A stretch of DNA of 64,000 bases from the NCBI RefSeq assembly GCF_039531165.1, contig NZ_BAAAPN010000105.1:1-64000 (forward strand), read 5' to 3'. The position numbers and the translations under genes were made by a program. Shown here piece after piece: positions 17,030-25,523 of the stretch. Each line of letters starts with the position of its first letter. Position 1 is the first letter of the stretch. The notes below the pieces were generated by a model. That model ran no database searches. It was not told where the DNA came from and saw nothing but the letters and a program-made list of their open reading frames with translations. The stretch is from Nostocoides_A vanveenii (GTDB lineage Bacteria > Actinomycetota > Actinomycetes > Actinomycetales > Dermatophilaceae).

Positions 17030-18808
17030 GTGCGAACGTATTCGTTGATTCTTGGTGCCTGCGTGGGCGTGGCCGGCCTCGGGGCCACTGCGGCTGCGGC
17101 ACCCGCCGGGGCGCGCGCCGTCCGGGCGCCGACCGTGCTCGGTGGCCCGGGCCATGCGACGGTCTATGCCTCCGGGATGGAGGTGGCCCCCGACGGCACC
17201 CTGGTGGTCGCCGACACCGGCAACGACTCGGTCGCGAAGTTCACGGCTGCCGGCAAGCTACTCTGGCGGGTCGCCGCCGGGGTCTCCGAGGGTGACGAAG
17301 CCGAGAACGCGCGCGACATCGCCGTCGACGATCACGGTTACATCTATGTGGCGGATGCGGCCGAGTTCCGGATCATCAAGCTCGACCCGGTGGACGGCCA
17401 TACGATCAGTTGGTTCAACGGGCCGACAGGTGACCGCCTCGGCTCGCCCATCGGGATCACCGCGAAGAAGAACAAGATCTACGTCTCCGACGGGGCCAAG
17501 AAGAAGGTCCGCGTCTTCGACCCGAACGGCACCCAGCTCCAAGTCTTCACGGCTACCGGCGCGTGCGACTTGTCCGCCGTCCGGGACGCCGACGCCGACG
17601 CCGCAGGCAATGTCTACGTCGCGAACTACAAGAACAACAACATCGCCAAATTCTCGCCGACCGGCGCCTGCCTGACGACCTGGGGCTCGCAGGGCACCGC
17701 CAATGGCCAGTTCAAGAACCCCTACGGTGTGCGCGTGGCCAAGGACCCTAAGTGGGGCGAGGTCGTCTACGTCGCCGACTCCAATAACGACCGGGTCCAG
17801 GTCTTTTCCAAGACCGGGGCGCTCAAGGCCTTGGTCGGCAAGGCCGGCGCCTACAACCAGACGGGCACCTTCACCACCTTGCGCCGGGTGGCCGTCGCCA
17901 AGGACGGCGACATCTGGGGCGCGGATCTGTGGGGCTGGCGCCTGGTGCGCTTCGACCGGACCGCCACGGGCTACGCCTACGCCCAGACCATCGGCGGCCA
18001 GGCTCCGCCTCTGACCAACTCGGCCGTCTTCAATGAGCCCCGCGCGGTCGCCGTGGGCACCGACGGCAACCTGAACATCATGGACACCGTCAACCAGCGG
18101 GTGGTGACGATGACCAAGTCCGGCACCGTGCTCGGTGCGTGCGGGCAGCGCGACTACCGGCCGATCTCGGTCAACTGGCCGCGTGGCGTGGCCATCGACC
18201 CGGTGACCGGGGACCGGTGGATCGCCGACACCAAGCAGTCGCGTCTGCAGATCTTCCCGACCAAGTGCGGGCTGCAGACCTACCGCCTCGGCAATGTCGG
18301 CACCGCGAGCCAGCAGTTCACCTGGCCGTATGCCATTGCCATCCGCCCCAGCGACCGCCTCGCCTTCGTCGCCGACACCCAGAACAACCGGGTGACCGTG
18401 TGGGATGTCGCAACGCGATCCGCCTTGGGCACCTACACCGGCCTGAAGTCCCCGCGCGCCATCGCTGTCGACGCCGCCACAAAGAATCTCGTCGTCGCCG
18501 ACGCCGGCAATGCGCGCATCGTGACGCTCTCCTACTCGAAGGCGGCCGGCTTCGCCGCGGTCTCCACGATCACCCCGGCCGGCTTGTCGATGCCCGAGGG
18601 GGTGGCCCGCGCGGCCGACGGGAACTACTGGATCGGCGACACCGGCAACAACCGTATCGTCATCGCGACCCCGTCCGGGACGATCGTCGAGACCATCACC
18701 ACGGCCGCGGGCAAGGCCATCAGCAAGCCGACCTCGATCACCGCCGTCGACGGCGCGATCTATGTCAGCGACACCAACAACGACCGGGTGCTTGTCTACG
18801 GCTCGTGA
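17030..18808 (+). CDS. Exported NHL-repeat beta-propeller protein (type B, copy 1)
   Basis: 592 aa from the GTG at 17030, with AGGGGAAAG just upstream. A Sec signal peptide covers roughly residues 1-30. The mature part begins with the type B version of the family block (VLGGPGHATVYASGMEV), then repeated NHL blades such as TLVVADTGNDSVAKF, VYVADSNNDRVQVFSKTG, FVADTQNNRVTVWD and IGDTGNNRIVIATPSG. It aligns along its length with the N-terminal half of the 1180-aa protein at 20910. It ends at a 17-bp terminator stem shared with the convergent gene A2. A secreted binding or scaffold protein is likely (inference). Confidence 0.88.
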   Translation: MRTYSLILGACVGVAGLGATAAAAPAGARAVRAPTVLGGPGHATVYASGMEVAPDGTLVVADTGNDSVAKFTAAGKLLWRVAAGVSEGDEAENARDIAVDDHGYIYVADAAEFRIIKLDPVDGHTISWFNGPTGDRLGSPIGITAKKNKIYVSDGAKKKVRVFDPNGTQLQVFTATGACDLSAVRDADADAAGNVYVANYKNNNIAKFSPTGACLTTWGSQGTANGQFKNPYGVRVAKDPKWGEVVYVADSNNDRVQVFSKTGALKALVGKAGAYNQTGTFTTLRRVAVAKDGDIWGADLWGWRLVRFDRTATGYAYAQTIGGQAPPLTNSAVFNEPRAVAVGTDGNLNIMDTVNQRVVTMTKSGTVLGACGQRDYRPISVNWPRGVAIDPVTGDRWIADTKQSRLQIFPTKCGLQTYRLGNVGTASQQFTWPYAIAIRPSDRLAFVADTQNNRVTVWDVATRSALGTYTGLKSPRAIAVDAATKNLVVADAGNARIVTLSYSKAAGFAAVSTITPAGLSMPEGVARAADGNYWIGDTGNNRIVIATPSGTIVETITTAAGKAISKPTSITAVDGAIYVSDTNNDRVLVYGS

Positions 18809-18842
18809 TTCGGCGGCGGTCGCCGACGACAGGTCGAGAAGG

Positions 18843-18879
18843 CCGAAGGCCGGGCGCGCACTGCGCGCCCGGCCTTCGG
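18843..18879. terminator. Bidirectional intrinsic terminator
   Basis: A perfect 17-bp inverted repeat (18843-18859 with 18863-18879) around an ACT loop, then TTTGTC. It sits between the convergent propeller genes B1 and A2. Confidence 0.88.
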
Positions 18880-18892
18880 TTTGTCGCGGAAG

Positions 18893-20719
18893 CTACTTGA
18901 CGTTGAGGTTGAACACCGAGATCCGCTCGTTGCCCTCTTCGGCGACGTAGAGCTTGCCCTTGTCCACGGCGATGCCGTCCGGAATCAGCAGTTTGCCCTT
19001 GACGGTGCCGCGCTGAGCGATCTTCATGACGAAGACGCCGGCCTTGGTGTAGACCTTCACGCTGTGCGTCGGGGTGTCGGCGACATAGATCCGCTCGGCG
19101 TCGGCAGCGATGCCGAAGCTGCCGCTGATGGCGTTGTCGGCCGTGCCCTTGGCGATCGGCAGCGTCTTGAGCTTGACGCCCGCGGTGCTCCAGTTGGTGA
19201 TCTGGTCCTTGGCCGAGTCGCTGACCCACAAGGTGCCGTCGACGGGGTCGACGGTGATGCCGCGCGGGTAGACGAAGTCGGTGGCCGAGCCGAACATCCG
19301 CAGCAGGTTGCCATTGCTGTCGAGCACCTGGATGCGCTGGTTGTTGGAGTCGGTGACATAGATCGTGCCGTCGGGCGCGACCGTGACGGACTGCGGGTTG
19401 CGGAACTGGCCGAGTCCGCCCTTGCCGGCGGTGCCGGTCGACCACTTGTAGACGCCGTCCTTGGTGTAGGCGGCGATCCGGCCGTTGTCGGTGTCGGTGA
19501 TGATCCAGTCCCCGTTCACCGGGTTGGACGCCACCGTGCGGGCGTAGTTGAACAAGTACGGTCCGCGCCCGCGCCCACCCCACTCCTTGGTGAAGGTGCC
19601 GGCGTTGGTGAAGGTCTCGATGCGCCAGTTGTAGGTGTCGCTGACGGCCACGGTCCCGTCGGTCGCGTTGACAGCGACGCTGCGCGGGGCGTTGAAGCCA
19701 CCCGGGACGGGGGGCTGCGCCGGGTTGGGGTACTGCATGAGCGCCGCGCCGGTGGGGCTGAACTTCTGGACCCGGAAATTGGGCATGTCGGCGACCCAGA
19801 CATTGCCCTGCTGATCCACGGTGACCTCGCGGCCGCCGTCGGCGAACTGGCCGGGGCCGCTACCGAGCGAGCCCCAGCGGGTGATGAAGTTGCCCATGAG
19901 GTCGTACTTGTTGACCCGGTTGCCCTCGCCGTCGACGACATAGACCCAGCCGTTGACCTTGTCGACCGCGATGCCGCGCATGTCGCCCTGGAACTGGCCG
20001 AGCTTGGAGCCCTTGGTGCCCCACGTGCGCACGAAGGCGCCGTTCTTGTCGAAGACGTCGATGCGCCAGTTGCCGGTGTCGACGACATAGAGGTTGTCGC
20101 TCGCGTCGAGGGCCAGGCCGTGCGGGGACTTCATCTGGCCGTTGGCGACGCCCCACGTGCCGAACTGCTGGATCTCGGTCCCGTTGCGGTCCGACATCAC
20201 GATGTTGTGATCCCAGGTGTCCGCGGTGAAGACCGTGCCGAGGCTGTTGACGACCACGCGGGAGGGGTAGAGGAATTTGCCGGGGCCGGTGCCCTTGGCG
20301 CCCCACGAGCGCAGGAAGGCGCCGTCCTTGGAGTAGACGTCGATCTGGTACTTGTCGGTGTCGGCCATGTAGACATCGCCGTTGCTCGGGTCGATGCCCA
20401 GGCCGTAGGGCGTGTAGTACTGGTTCGCGCCGTTGCCGTTGTTTTTGATGAAGACGCCGCCGGGTCCGACCGGGGTGCCGTCCGCATTGAAGCGCAGCAC
20501 CCGGTAGTTCCAGTAGTCACCGACCAGGATGGTGCCATCGAGTTGAGTGGCCATGCCCCAGGCATACAGGCCGGCGTGGCCGGGCCCACCGATGGTGCGC
20601 TCGAAGACCGGGCTGATGGTGGTCGCGGATGCCGGTGCCGCCGCGAGGCCGGGGCCCAGGGCGAGGGCGACGCCGGCCGAGACGCCCAGAGAGGTGGTGA
20701 TGCGCGCGCGCAAGGACAA
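18893..20719 (-). CDS. Exported NHL-repeat beta-propeller protein (type A, copy 2)
   Basis: Paralogue of the 15009-16838 protein. No ATG or GTG fits. I chose the TTG at 20719, with GGGGGT just upstream, giving 608 aa and a clean signal peptide (LSLRARITTSLGVSAGVALA and following); TTG at 20767 or 20713 are alternatives. It carries the same opening block RTIGGPGHAGLYAWGMA and the same blades (GDVYMADTDKYQIDVYS, WVYVVDGEGNRVNKYDL, IYVTDSNNQRIQVLDSNG) and ends NERISVFNLNVK. Blade order matches copy 1 throughout, so these are recent or constrained duplicates. Confidence 0.87.
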   Translation of the reverse strand: MSLRARITTSLGVSAGVALALGPGLAAAPASATTISPVFERTIGGPGHAGLYAWGMATQLDGTILVGDYWNYRVLRFNADGTPVGPGGVFIKNNGNGANQYYTPYGLGIDPSNGDVYMADTDKYQIDVYSKDGAFLRSWGAKGTGPGKFLYPSRVVVNSLGTVFTADTWDHNIVMSDRNGTEIQQFGTWGVANGQMKSPHGLALDASDNLYVVDTGNWRIDVFDKNGAFVRTWGTKGSKLGQFQGDMRGIAVDKVNGWVYVVDGEGNRVNKYDLMGNFITRWGSLGSGPGQFADGGREVTVDQQGNVWVADMPNFRVQKFSPTGAALMQYPNPAQPPVPGGFNAPRSVAVNATDGTVAVSDTYNWRIETFTNAGTFTKEWGGRGRGPYLFNYARTVASNPVNGDWIITDTDNGRIAAYTKDGVYKWSTGTAGKGGLGQFRNPQSVTVAPDGTIYVTDSNNQRIQVLDSNGNLLRMFGSATDFVYPRGITVDPVDGTLWVSDSAKDQITNWSTAGVKLKTLPIAKGTADNAISGSFGIAADAERIYVADTPTHSVKVYTKAGVFVMKIAQRGTVKGKLLIPDGIAVDKGKLYVAEEGNERISVFNLNVK

Positions 20720-20805
20720 GGGAGACCCCCGACGTTCGTGGATATGGATGCTGTGGGCTGGCGCCAACTGACCGCCGTCGTTCCGCTTGCGGAAGCCCCC
20801 ACGCT

Positions 20806-20811
20806 ATGGTA
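20806..20811 (-). promoter_or_regulatory. Putative -10 box for propeller gene A2
   Basis: TACCAT on the minus strand, in the same relative place as the TACCAT box of gene A1 (16913-16918); both sit in a short GGTAGC-like context. It lies in the 190-nt spacer between A2 and B2. No good -35 is visible. Confidence 0.3.
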
Positions 20812-20909
20812 GCGCGCGGGGTGCGATCCCCGTAATTCCACGTCGTCAGCGGGGTATGTCATCATCGACGGCGGCCAATGCTTGATTTTCGAAGGGTGGA
20901 AAGACGTCC

Positions 20910-23900
20910 ATGACGATTTCGCGCGCGCGCCGGCGGTTCCTCGCCGGTGCTACCGCTGGTGTGGTCGGTGCAGGGGGTGTGCTCGCTGCGACCGCGCCCA
21001 TGGCGCAGGCGGCGACGCTGCCCACGCCGACCGTGCTGGGTGGCCCCGGCCACGCCACGGTCTATGCCTCCGGTTTGGAGGTCGGTCCGGACGGCACCCT
21101 CGTGGTCGCCGACACCGGTAACGACTCGATTGCGAAGTTCTCCGCCTCCGGCACCCTGATCTGGCGGGTCTCGGGTGGCACCACCGACGGTGACGAGGCC
21201 GAGAACGCTCGCGACATCGCGATCGACAGCAGCGGCGACGTGTATGTCGGCGATGCGGCGTTGAGCCGGGTCATCAAGCTCTCGGGCAGCACCGGTGCCA
21301 CGCTCGGCACCTGGACGGGTCCGTCCACGGACAAGATCGGCTCCCCGATCGGCCTGACCTACAAGGACGGCAAGATCTACGTCGCTGACGCGCTCAAGCG
21401 CAAGATCCGCATCTTCGATACCTCTGGCGTGCAGCAGTCCGCCATCGGCGAGAGCGGTTCGTGCAGTCTGGCTGCGGTCCGGGACGCGGACGCCGACAGC
21501 GCGGGCAATATTTATGTCGCCAACTACACCAACAACAACATCCTGAAGTTCTCCTCCTCGGGCACTTGTCTGGGCACCTGGGGGACCCAGGGGAGCGCGC
21601 CGGGTCAGTTCAAGAACCCCTACGGCGTGCGCGTGGCCAATGACCCGGTCTGGGGCGAGAGCGTCTATGTCGCCGACTCCAACAACAACCGGATCCAGAT
21701 CTTCTCTACCTCCGGCTCCTACCGCACCTCCTTTGGCACCACCGGCACCTACAGCCAGACCGGCAGCTTCACCACCTTGCGCCGGGTCGCCGTCGCCAGC
21801 AACGGCGACGTCTGGGGTGCCGACCTGTGGGGCTGGCGCCTGGTGCGCTTCGCCCGCACGAGCACCGGCTTCTCCTACGCCCAGACCATCGGTGGCACCC
21901 CGCCGCCCCTGACGTCGACCGCTGCCTTTAACGAGCCTCGCGCCGTCGCCGTCGGCCCGACGGGCAATCTCAATGTCATGGACACCGTCAACCAGCGGAT
22001 TGTCCAGATGACCCCCGACGGCGCCATCGTCGACTCCTGCGGTGAGCGCGATTCGCGCCCCGTCTCGCTGAACTGGCCCCGCGGGCTGGCTGTCGACCCG
22101 GCCACCGGCGACCGCTGGATCGCCGACACCAAGCAGTCGCGCCTGCAGATCTTCCCGGCGCGCTGCAGCGACCAGAAGATCCGCCTCGGTGACAAGGGCA
22201 GCGGCACCGGGCAGTTCTACTGGCCGTATGCCATCGGCATCCGCAACAGTGACCGGCTCGCCTTCGTCGCCGACACCCTGAACAACCGGATCGTCGTCTG
22301 GGATGTGGCCTCGCGCACTCAGATCGCCTCCTACACCGGTGGCGGCCTCAAGCAGCCGCGCGGTGTCAGCGTCGACCAGGCCACGGGCCAGATCATGGTC
22401 GCCGACACTGGCAACAACCGCCTCATCGAGCTGAGCTACTCCAAGTCGGCCGGCTTCGCCGCGACCCGCGCCATCGCCCCGGGCCTGTCTGGGCCGGAGA
22501 GCGCCGCGGTCGACGTCAACGGCGATGTGTGGGTCGCCGACACGGTCAACAACCGCGTCCAGATCATCAACTCGGCCGGGACGATCACCAACACCATCAC
22601 CTCCTTCGACGGCAAGAGCTTGAAGGCGCCGAGCACGGTCAGCGTCTCGGGTGGCACGGTCTTCGTCTCCGACACCGGCAACGACCGGATCCTCAAGTAC
22701 ACCCTGAAGAACACCCCGCCGCCCGGCACCGGGCCGCAGTACAAGAGCACGCTCTACGGCTACGCGCCGGCGGACATGTACCCCGTGGACGTCACCAGCA
22801 CCCCGACCCACTACTACGTGGTCGACCCGGGCCGCTACAGCATCTTCGGCGTCAACCGGGCCACCTCGGCCATCGACTACCAGGCCGGCGGCACGCGCGG
22901 GTCCGGAACCGATGAACTCGCCGCGGCCCGTGCCCTCGCGGCCGACAGCAGCGGCAATGTCTGGGTCGCCGACACGCCCAACAACCGCATCGTCAAGTAC
23001 GACAGCACGCTGAAGAACCCCAAGACCTTCGGCTCCAAGGGCACCGGCAACGGCCAGTTCACGGCCATCTACGGCATCGCGGACGGCCCCGGCATCGGGG
23101 CCGGCGGCGCCAGCGCCGAGGTCATCTACACCATCGATGCCAACCGGATCCAGAAGTTCACGACCTCGGGCACCTGGCTCGCTACCAAGGTGGACCCCAC
23201 CTTGAACCAGCCGCGCCAGATCGAGGTCAACAAGACCAATGGTGACGTCTACGTCGTCAACGCCCGCAACAAGCAGGTCGTCGTCTACAACAAGAACCTC
23301 ACCGAGCTGCGCCGCTTCGGCAGCGTCGGCACCGGCAACGGCCAGTTCATGGGCGACCCCCGCGGCATCACGGTCACCCCGGACGGCTCGGTCGTCTTCG
23401 TCACCGACGACGGCAACCGCCGCATTCAGGCCTTCTCGGGCACGACGGGCGCCTACCTCTTCCAGATCGGCGGGACCGGCGTCTTCACCGACCCCCGCGG
23501 CATCGAGGTCACCGCGGACAAGAAGCTGATCATCGCGGACGAGTGGGACTTCGCCCTGAAGGAGTACACCTACACCACGTCTGGCGCCACCAAGGTGCGC
23601 CAGTTGTTCGGCAATGCGGCCAAGAACACCGGCGCCAACAGCCCGCGCGGCCTGGCGCTCGACAGCCTCGGGCACATCTTCGCCAGCGACTGGTGGAACC
23701 AGCGGATCATCCGCACCGACCTCAGCGGCGGCAACTTCTTCACCTGGGGCAAGCGCGGTATCCGCGGCGAGGTCGGCAGCCTCAACTTCCAGTGGGGCGT
23801 GGCTGTCCAGCCGGGCACCAATAACGTCTTCGTGGCCAACCGAGAGAGCCACGAGATCAAGGTGTTCAGCAACAACGGCACCCAGTTGTGGGCGTGGGGC

Positions 23901-24452
23901 AAGCGCAGCTCGGCACCGGGCGACTTCACCTTCCCGCAAGGTCTGACCTTCGACGAGGACGGCACCTTGCTGGTCGCCGACTCGGGCAACGGCCGGATCG
24001 AGCGCTTCAAGGTCAACAGCGACTCGCTGACCTACATCACGTCCTACGGCACCACCGGCACCGGCACCGGCCAGTTGCAGATGCCGACCGGCGTCGACAC
24101 TGCCGCCGACGGGACCATCTGGATCGCCGACACCAAGAACAACCGGATCGTCAGCTATAAGCCGTCGACGGGCACTTGGGGCACGCCGATCACCAAGCCG
24201 GCCGGGTCGACGCGGCCCTTCGCCGTGCCGTGGGGCGTCACCGTGGCTCCCGACGGCTACATCTGGGTCGCCGACACCGGACGTCAGCGGTTGGTGCGGA
24301 TGTCGACCAGCGGCACGATGAGCTACGAGGTGACCGGCGCCAGTGCCGGGACCTCCGACTTCGTCGGCCCCTTCCAGGTCGTCTTCGACGCCTCCGGCGA
24401 GCTGTACATGTCCGACACGTGGGGCAACCGCGTCATCCGCCTGGGTTTCTGA
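20910..24452 (+). CDS. Large exported NHL-repeat protein with two propeller units (type B, copy 2)
   Basis: 1180 aa. The N-terminus (SRARRRFLAGATAGVVGAGG) has adjacent arginines followed by F-L and a hydrophobic stretch, so Tat export is possible, although the shorter copy B1 looks Sec-dependent. Residues 1-600 align with B1 (VLGGPGHATVYASGLEV, then blades such as VYVADSNNNRIQIFSTSG). After a proline-rich junction (KNTPPPGTGPQYKS, about residues 606-620) a second array of blades follows (VWVADTPNNRIVKYDS, LLVADSGNGRIERFK, IWIADTKNNRIVSYK). It ends MSDTWGNRVIRLGF. This is the largest single protein of the polysaccharide locus and probably an extracellular multi-propeller scaffold or binding protein. 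Confidence 0.88.
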   Translation: MTISRARRRFLAGATAGVVGAGGVLAATAPMAQAATLPTPTVLGGPGHATVYASGLEVGPDGTLVVADTGNDSIAKFSASGTLIWRVSGGTTDGDEAENARDIAIDSSGDVYVGDAALSRVIKLSGSTGATLGTWTGPSTDKIGSPIGLTYKDGKIYVADALKRKIRIFDTSGVQQSAIGESGSCSLAAVRDADADSAGNIYVANYTNNNILKFSSSGTCLGTWGTQGSAPGQFKNPYGVRVANDPVWGESVYVADSNNNRIQIFSTSGSYRTSFGTTGTYSQTGSFTTLRRVAVASNGDVWGADLWGWRLVRFARTSTGFSYAQTIGGTPPPLTSTAAFNEPRAVAVGPTGNLNVMDTVNQRIVQMTPDGAIVDSCGERDSRPVSLNWPRGLAVDPATGDRWIADTKQSRLQIFPARCSDQKIRLGDKGSGTGQFYWPYAIGIRNSDRLAFVADTLNNRIVVWDVASRTQIASYTGGGLKQPRGVSVDQATGQIMVADTGNNRLIELSYSKSAGFAATRAIAPGLSGPESAAVDVNGDVWVADTVNNRVQIINSAGTITNTITSFDGKSLKAPSTVSVSGGTVFVSDTGNDRILKYTLKNTPPPGTGPQYKSTLYGYAPADMYPVDVTSTPTHYYVVDPGRYSIFGVNRATSAIDYQAGGTRGSGTDELAAARALAADSSGNVWVADTPNNRIVKYDSTLKNPKTFGSKGTGNGQFTAIYGIADGPGIGAGGASAEVIYTIDANRIQKFTTSGTWLATKVDPTLNQPRQIEVNKTNGDVYVVNARNKQVVVYNKNLTELRRFGSVGTGNGQFMGDPRGITVTPDGSVVFVTDDGNRRIQAFSGTTGAYLFQIGGTGVFTDPRGIEVTADKKLIIADEWDFALKEYTYTTSGATKVRQLFGNAAKNTGANSPRGLALDSLGHIFASDWWNQRIIRTDLSGGNFFTWGKRGIRGEVGSLNFQWGVAVQPGTNNVFVANRESHEIKVFSNNGTQLWAWGKRSSAPGDFTFPQGLTFDEDGTLLVADSGNGRIERFKVNSDSLTYITSYGTTGTGTGQLQMPTGVDTAADGTIWIADTKNNRIVSYKPSTGTWGTPITKPAGSTRPFAVPWGVTVAPDGYIWVADTGRQRLVRMSTSGTMSYEVTGASAGTSDFVGPFQVVFDASGELYMSDTWGNRVIRLGF

Positions 24453-24490
24453 CCCTGCGGTGACCCCCATGCCCGGGCACTAAGTTCGAC

Positions 24491-24536
24491 CAGCGCCGGT
24501 CGGCGAACCCCACGACGGGGACGCCGACCGGCGCTG
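24491..24536 (+). terminator. Long-stem terminator after the 1180-aa propeller gene
   Basis: 15-bp arms (24491-24505 with 24522-24536). The 16-nt loop can itself pair CCCC with GGGG. No clear T-run follows, so termination strength is uncertain. Confidence 0.6.
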
Positions 24537-24571
24537 CCGCGCTCCGACCGACACAAGAAGAGACCTGACGT

Positions 24572-25519
24572 ATGCCTGCCGAACTCCCCGAGAACCGATC
24601 GGCCGCGGGCCGCGCCCGCGCGCGCCTAGGCCGCCACGTCGCCTGGGCCCGCGAAGGCGGCATCGGGCGGCTGATCGAGGAGGACAACCTCGACCCGCGG
24701 GCGCGCGCGTCCGCCGCCCTGGCCCGCCGCAAATGGCGCCGCGAGCACGCGGTCACGCCGGGTCACGCGCGCGCGGCCTTCGTGGTGGGCGTCCAGCGCT
24801 CGGGCACGAATATGCTCACGCACGGCCTCGACGCCATGCCTGAGGTCGAGGTGCACAACGAGAACGACAAGCAGGTCTTCGACCGGTTCCAACTCCGCTC
24901 GCACGCGGTGGTTGCCGAGACGGTGGCCCGCAGCAAGCATCAGGTCGTGCTGTTCAAGCCGATCTGCGACAGTCACGACACCGACCTGCTGCTGGACGCC
25001 TTCGTCGATGCCCCGAATCCGGCCCGTGCGCTGTGGGCCTTCCGCGGTGTCGATGACCGGGTGCGGTCGGCGGTCACCAAGTTCGGCAACGTCAACCAGC
25101 AGGTGATGGCGCGCATCGCCGCCACCGGCGTGGATGGCAGCTGGCAGACCGGCCGGATGACCCCGGAGGTGTTGGAGGCGATCCGCTCCTGCGACCCCGC
25201 CGCGCTGGACGCGAACTCGGGCGCGGCGTTGTTCTGGTGGGCCCGCAACTCCCTCTACTTCACCACGGGGTTGGATGCGCGTGCCGATGTCATGCCCGTC
25301 AGCTACGAGCAGGTCGTGACCGACCCGGCCGATCGCCTCACCCGAGTCTGCGACTTCCTCGGCCTGCCCTATCGCGACGCGGTCAGCGCCCACGTCGACT
25401 CCCGGGCCGCGGCTCGGGGCAATAAGGCACCCCTGGATCTCGACCCGCGGGTCCGAGCCCTGTGCGACGACCTCGGCGCCCGGCTCGACGCGGCCGCCGC
25501 CGGCGTCGACGCGCGGTGA
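24572..25519 (+). CDS. Sulfotransferase family protein (copy 4)
   Basis: 315 aa. After an Arg-rich N-terminus, the PAPS loop FVVGVQRSGTNMLTHGL lies near residues 70-86. The middle contains VLFKPICDSHDTDLLLD and ALWAFRGVDDRVRSAV, the latter at the place of the 3'-phosphate-binding motif although it lacks the usual R-D. The C-terminal QVVTDPADRLTRVCDFLGLPY is typical of the family. It sits 4 nt upstream of the flippase-polymerase ORF, which ties it to polymer assembly. Weaker motif 2 than copies 1-3, so activity is less certain. Confidence 0.78.
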   Translation: MPAELPENRSAAGRARARLGRHVAWAREGGIGRLIEEDNLDPRARASAALARRKWRREHAVTPGHARAAFVVGVQRSGTNMLTHGLDAMPEVEVHNENDKQVFDRFQLRSHAVVAETVARSKHQVVLFKPICDSHDTDLLLDAFVDAPNPARALWAFRGVDDRVRSAVTKFGNVNQQVMARIAATGVDGSWQTGRMTPEVLEAIRSCDPAALDANSGAALFWWARNSLYFTTGLDARADVMPVSYEQVVTDPADRLTRVCDFLGLPYRDAVSAHVDSRAAARGNKAPLDLDPRVRALCDDLGARLDAAAAGVDAR

Positions 25520-25523
25520 GTCG

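Noticed and set aside
15009..24452. Possible CRISPR or satellite repeats in the propeller genes
   Set aside because: The periodicity is at protein level (NHL blades) and the DNA units differ; no constant repeat-spacer pattern.
20862..24470. 1202-codon open frame on the minus strand opposite the large propeller gene
   Set aside because: Composition is Val/Gly/Asp/Arg-rich with no domain; the plus-strand frame has a signal peptide and NHL repeats. Long antisense frames are normal at this GC.
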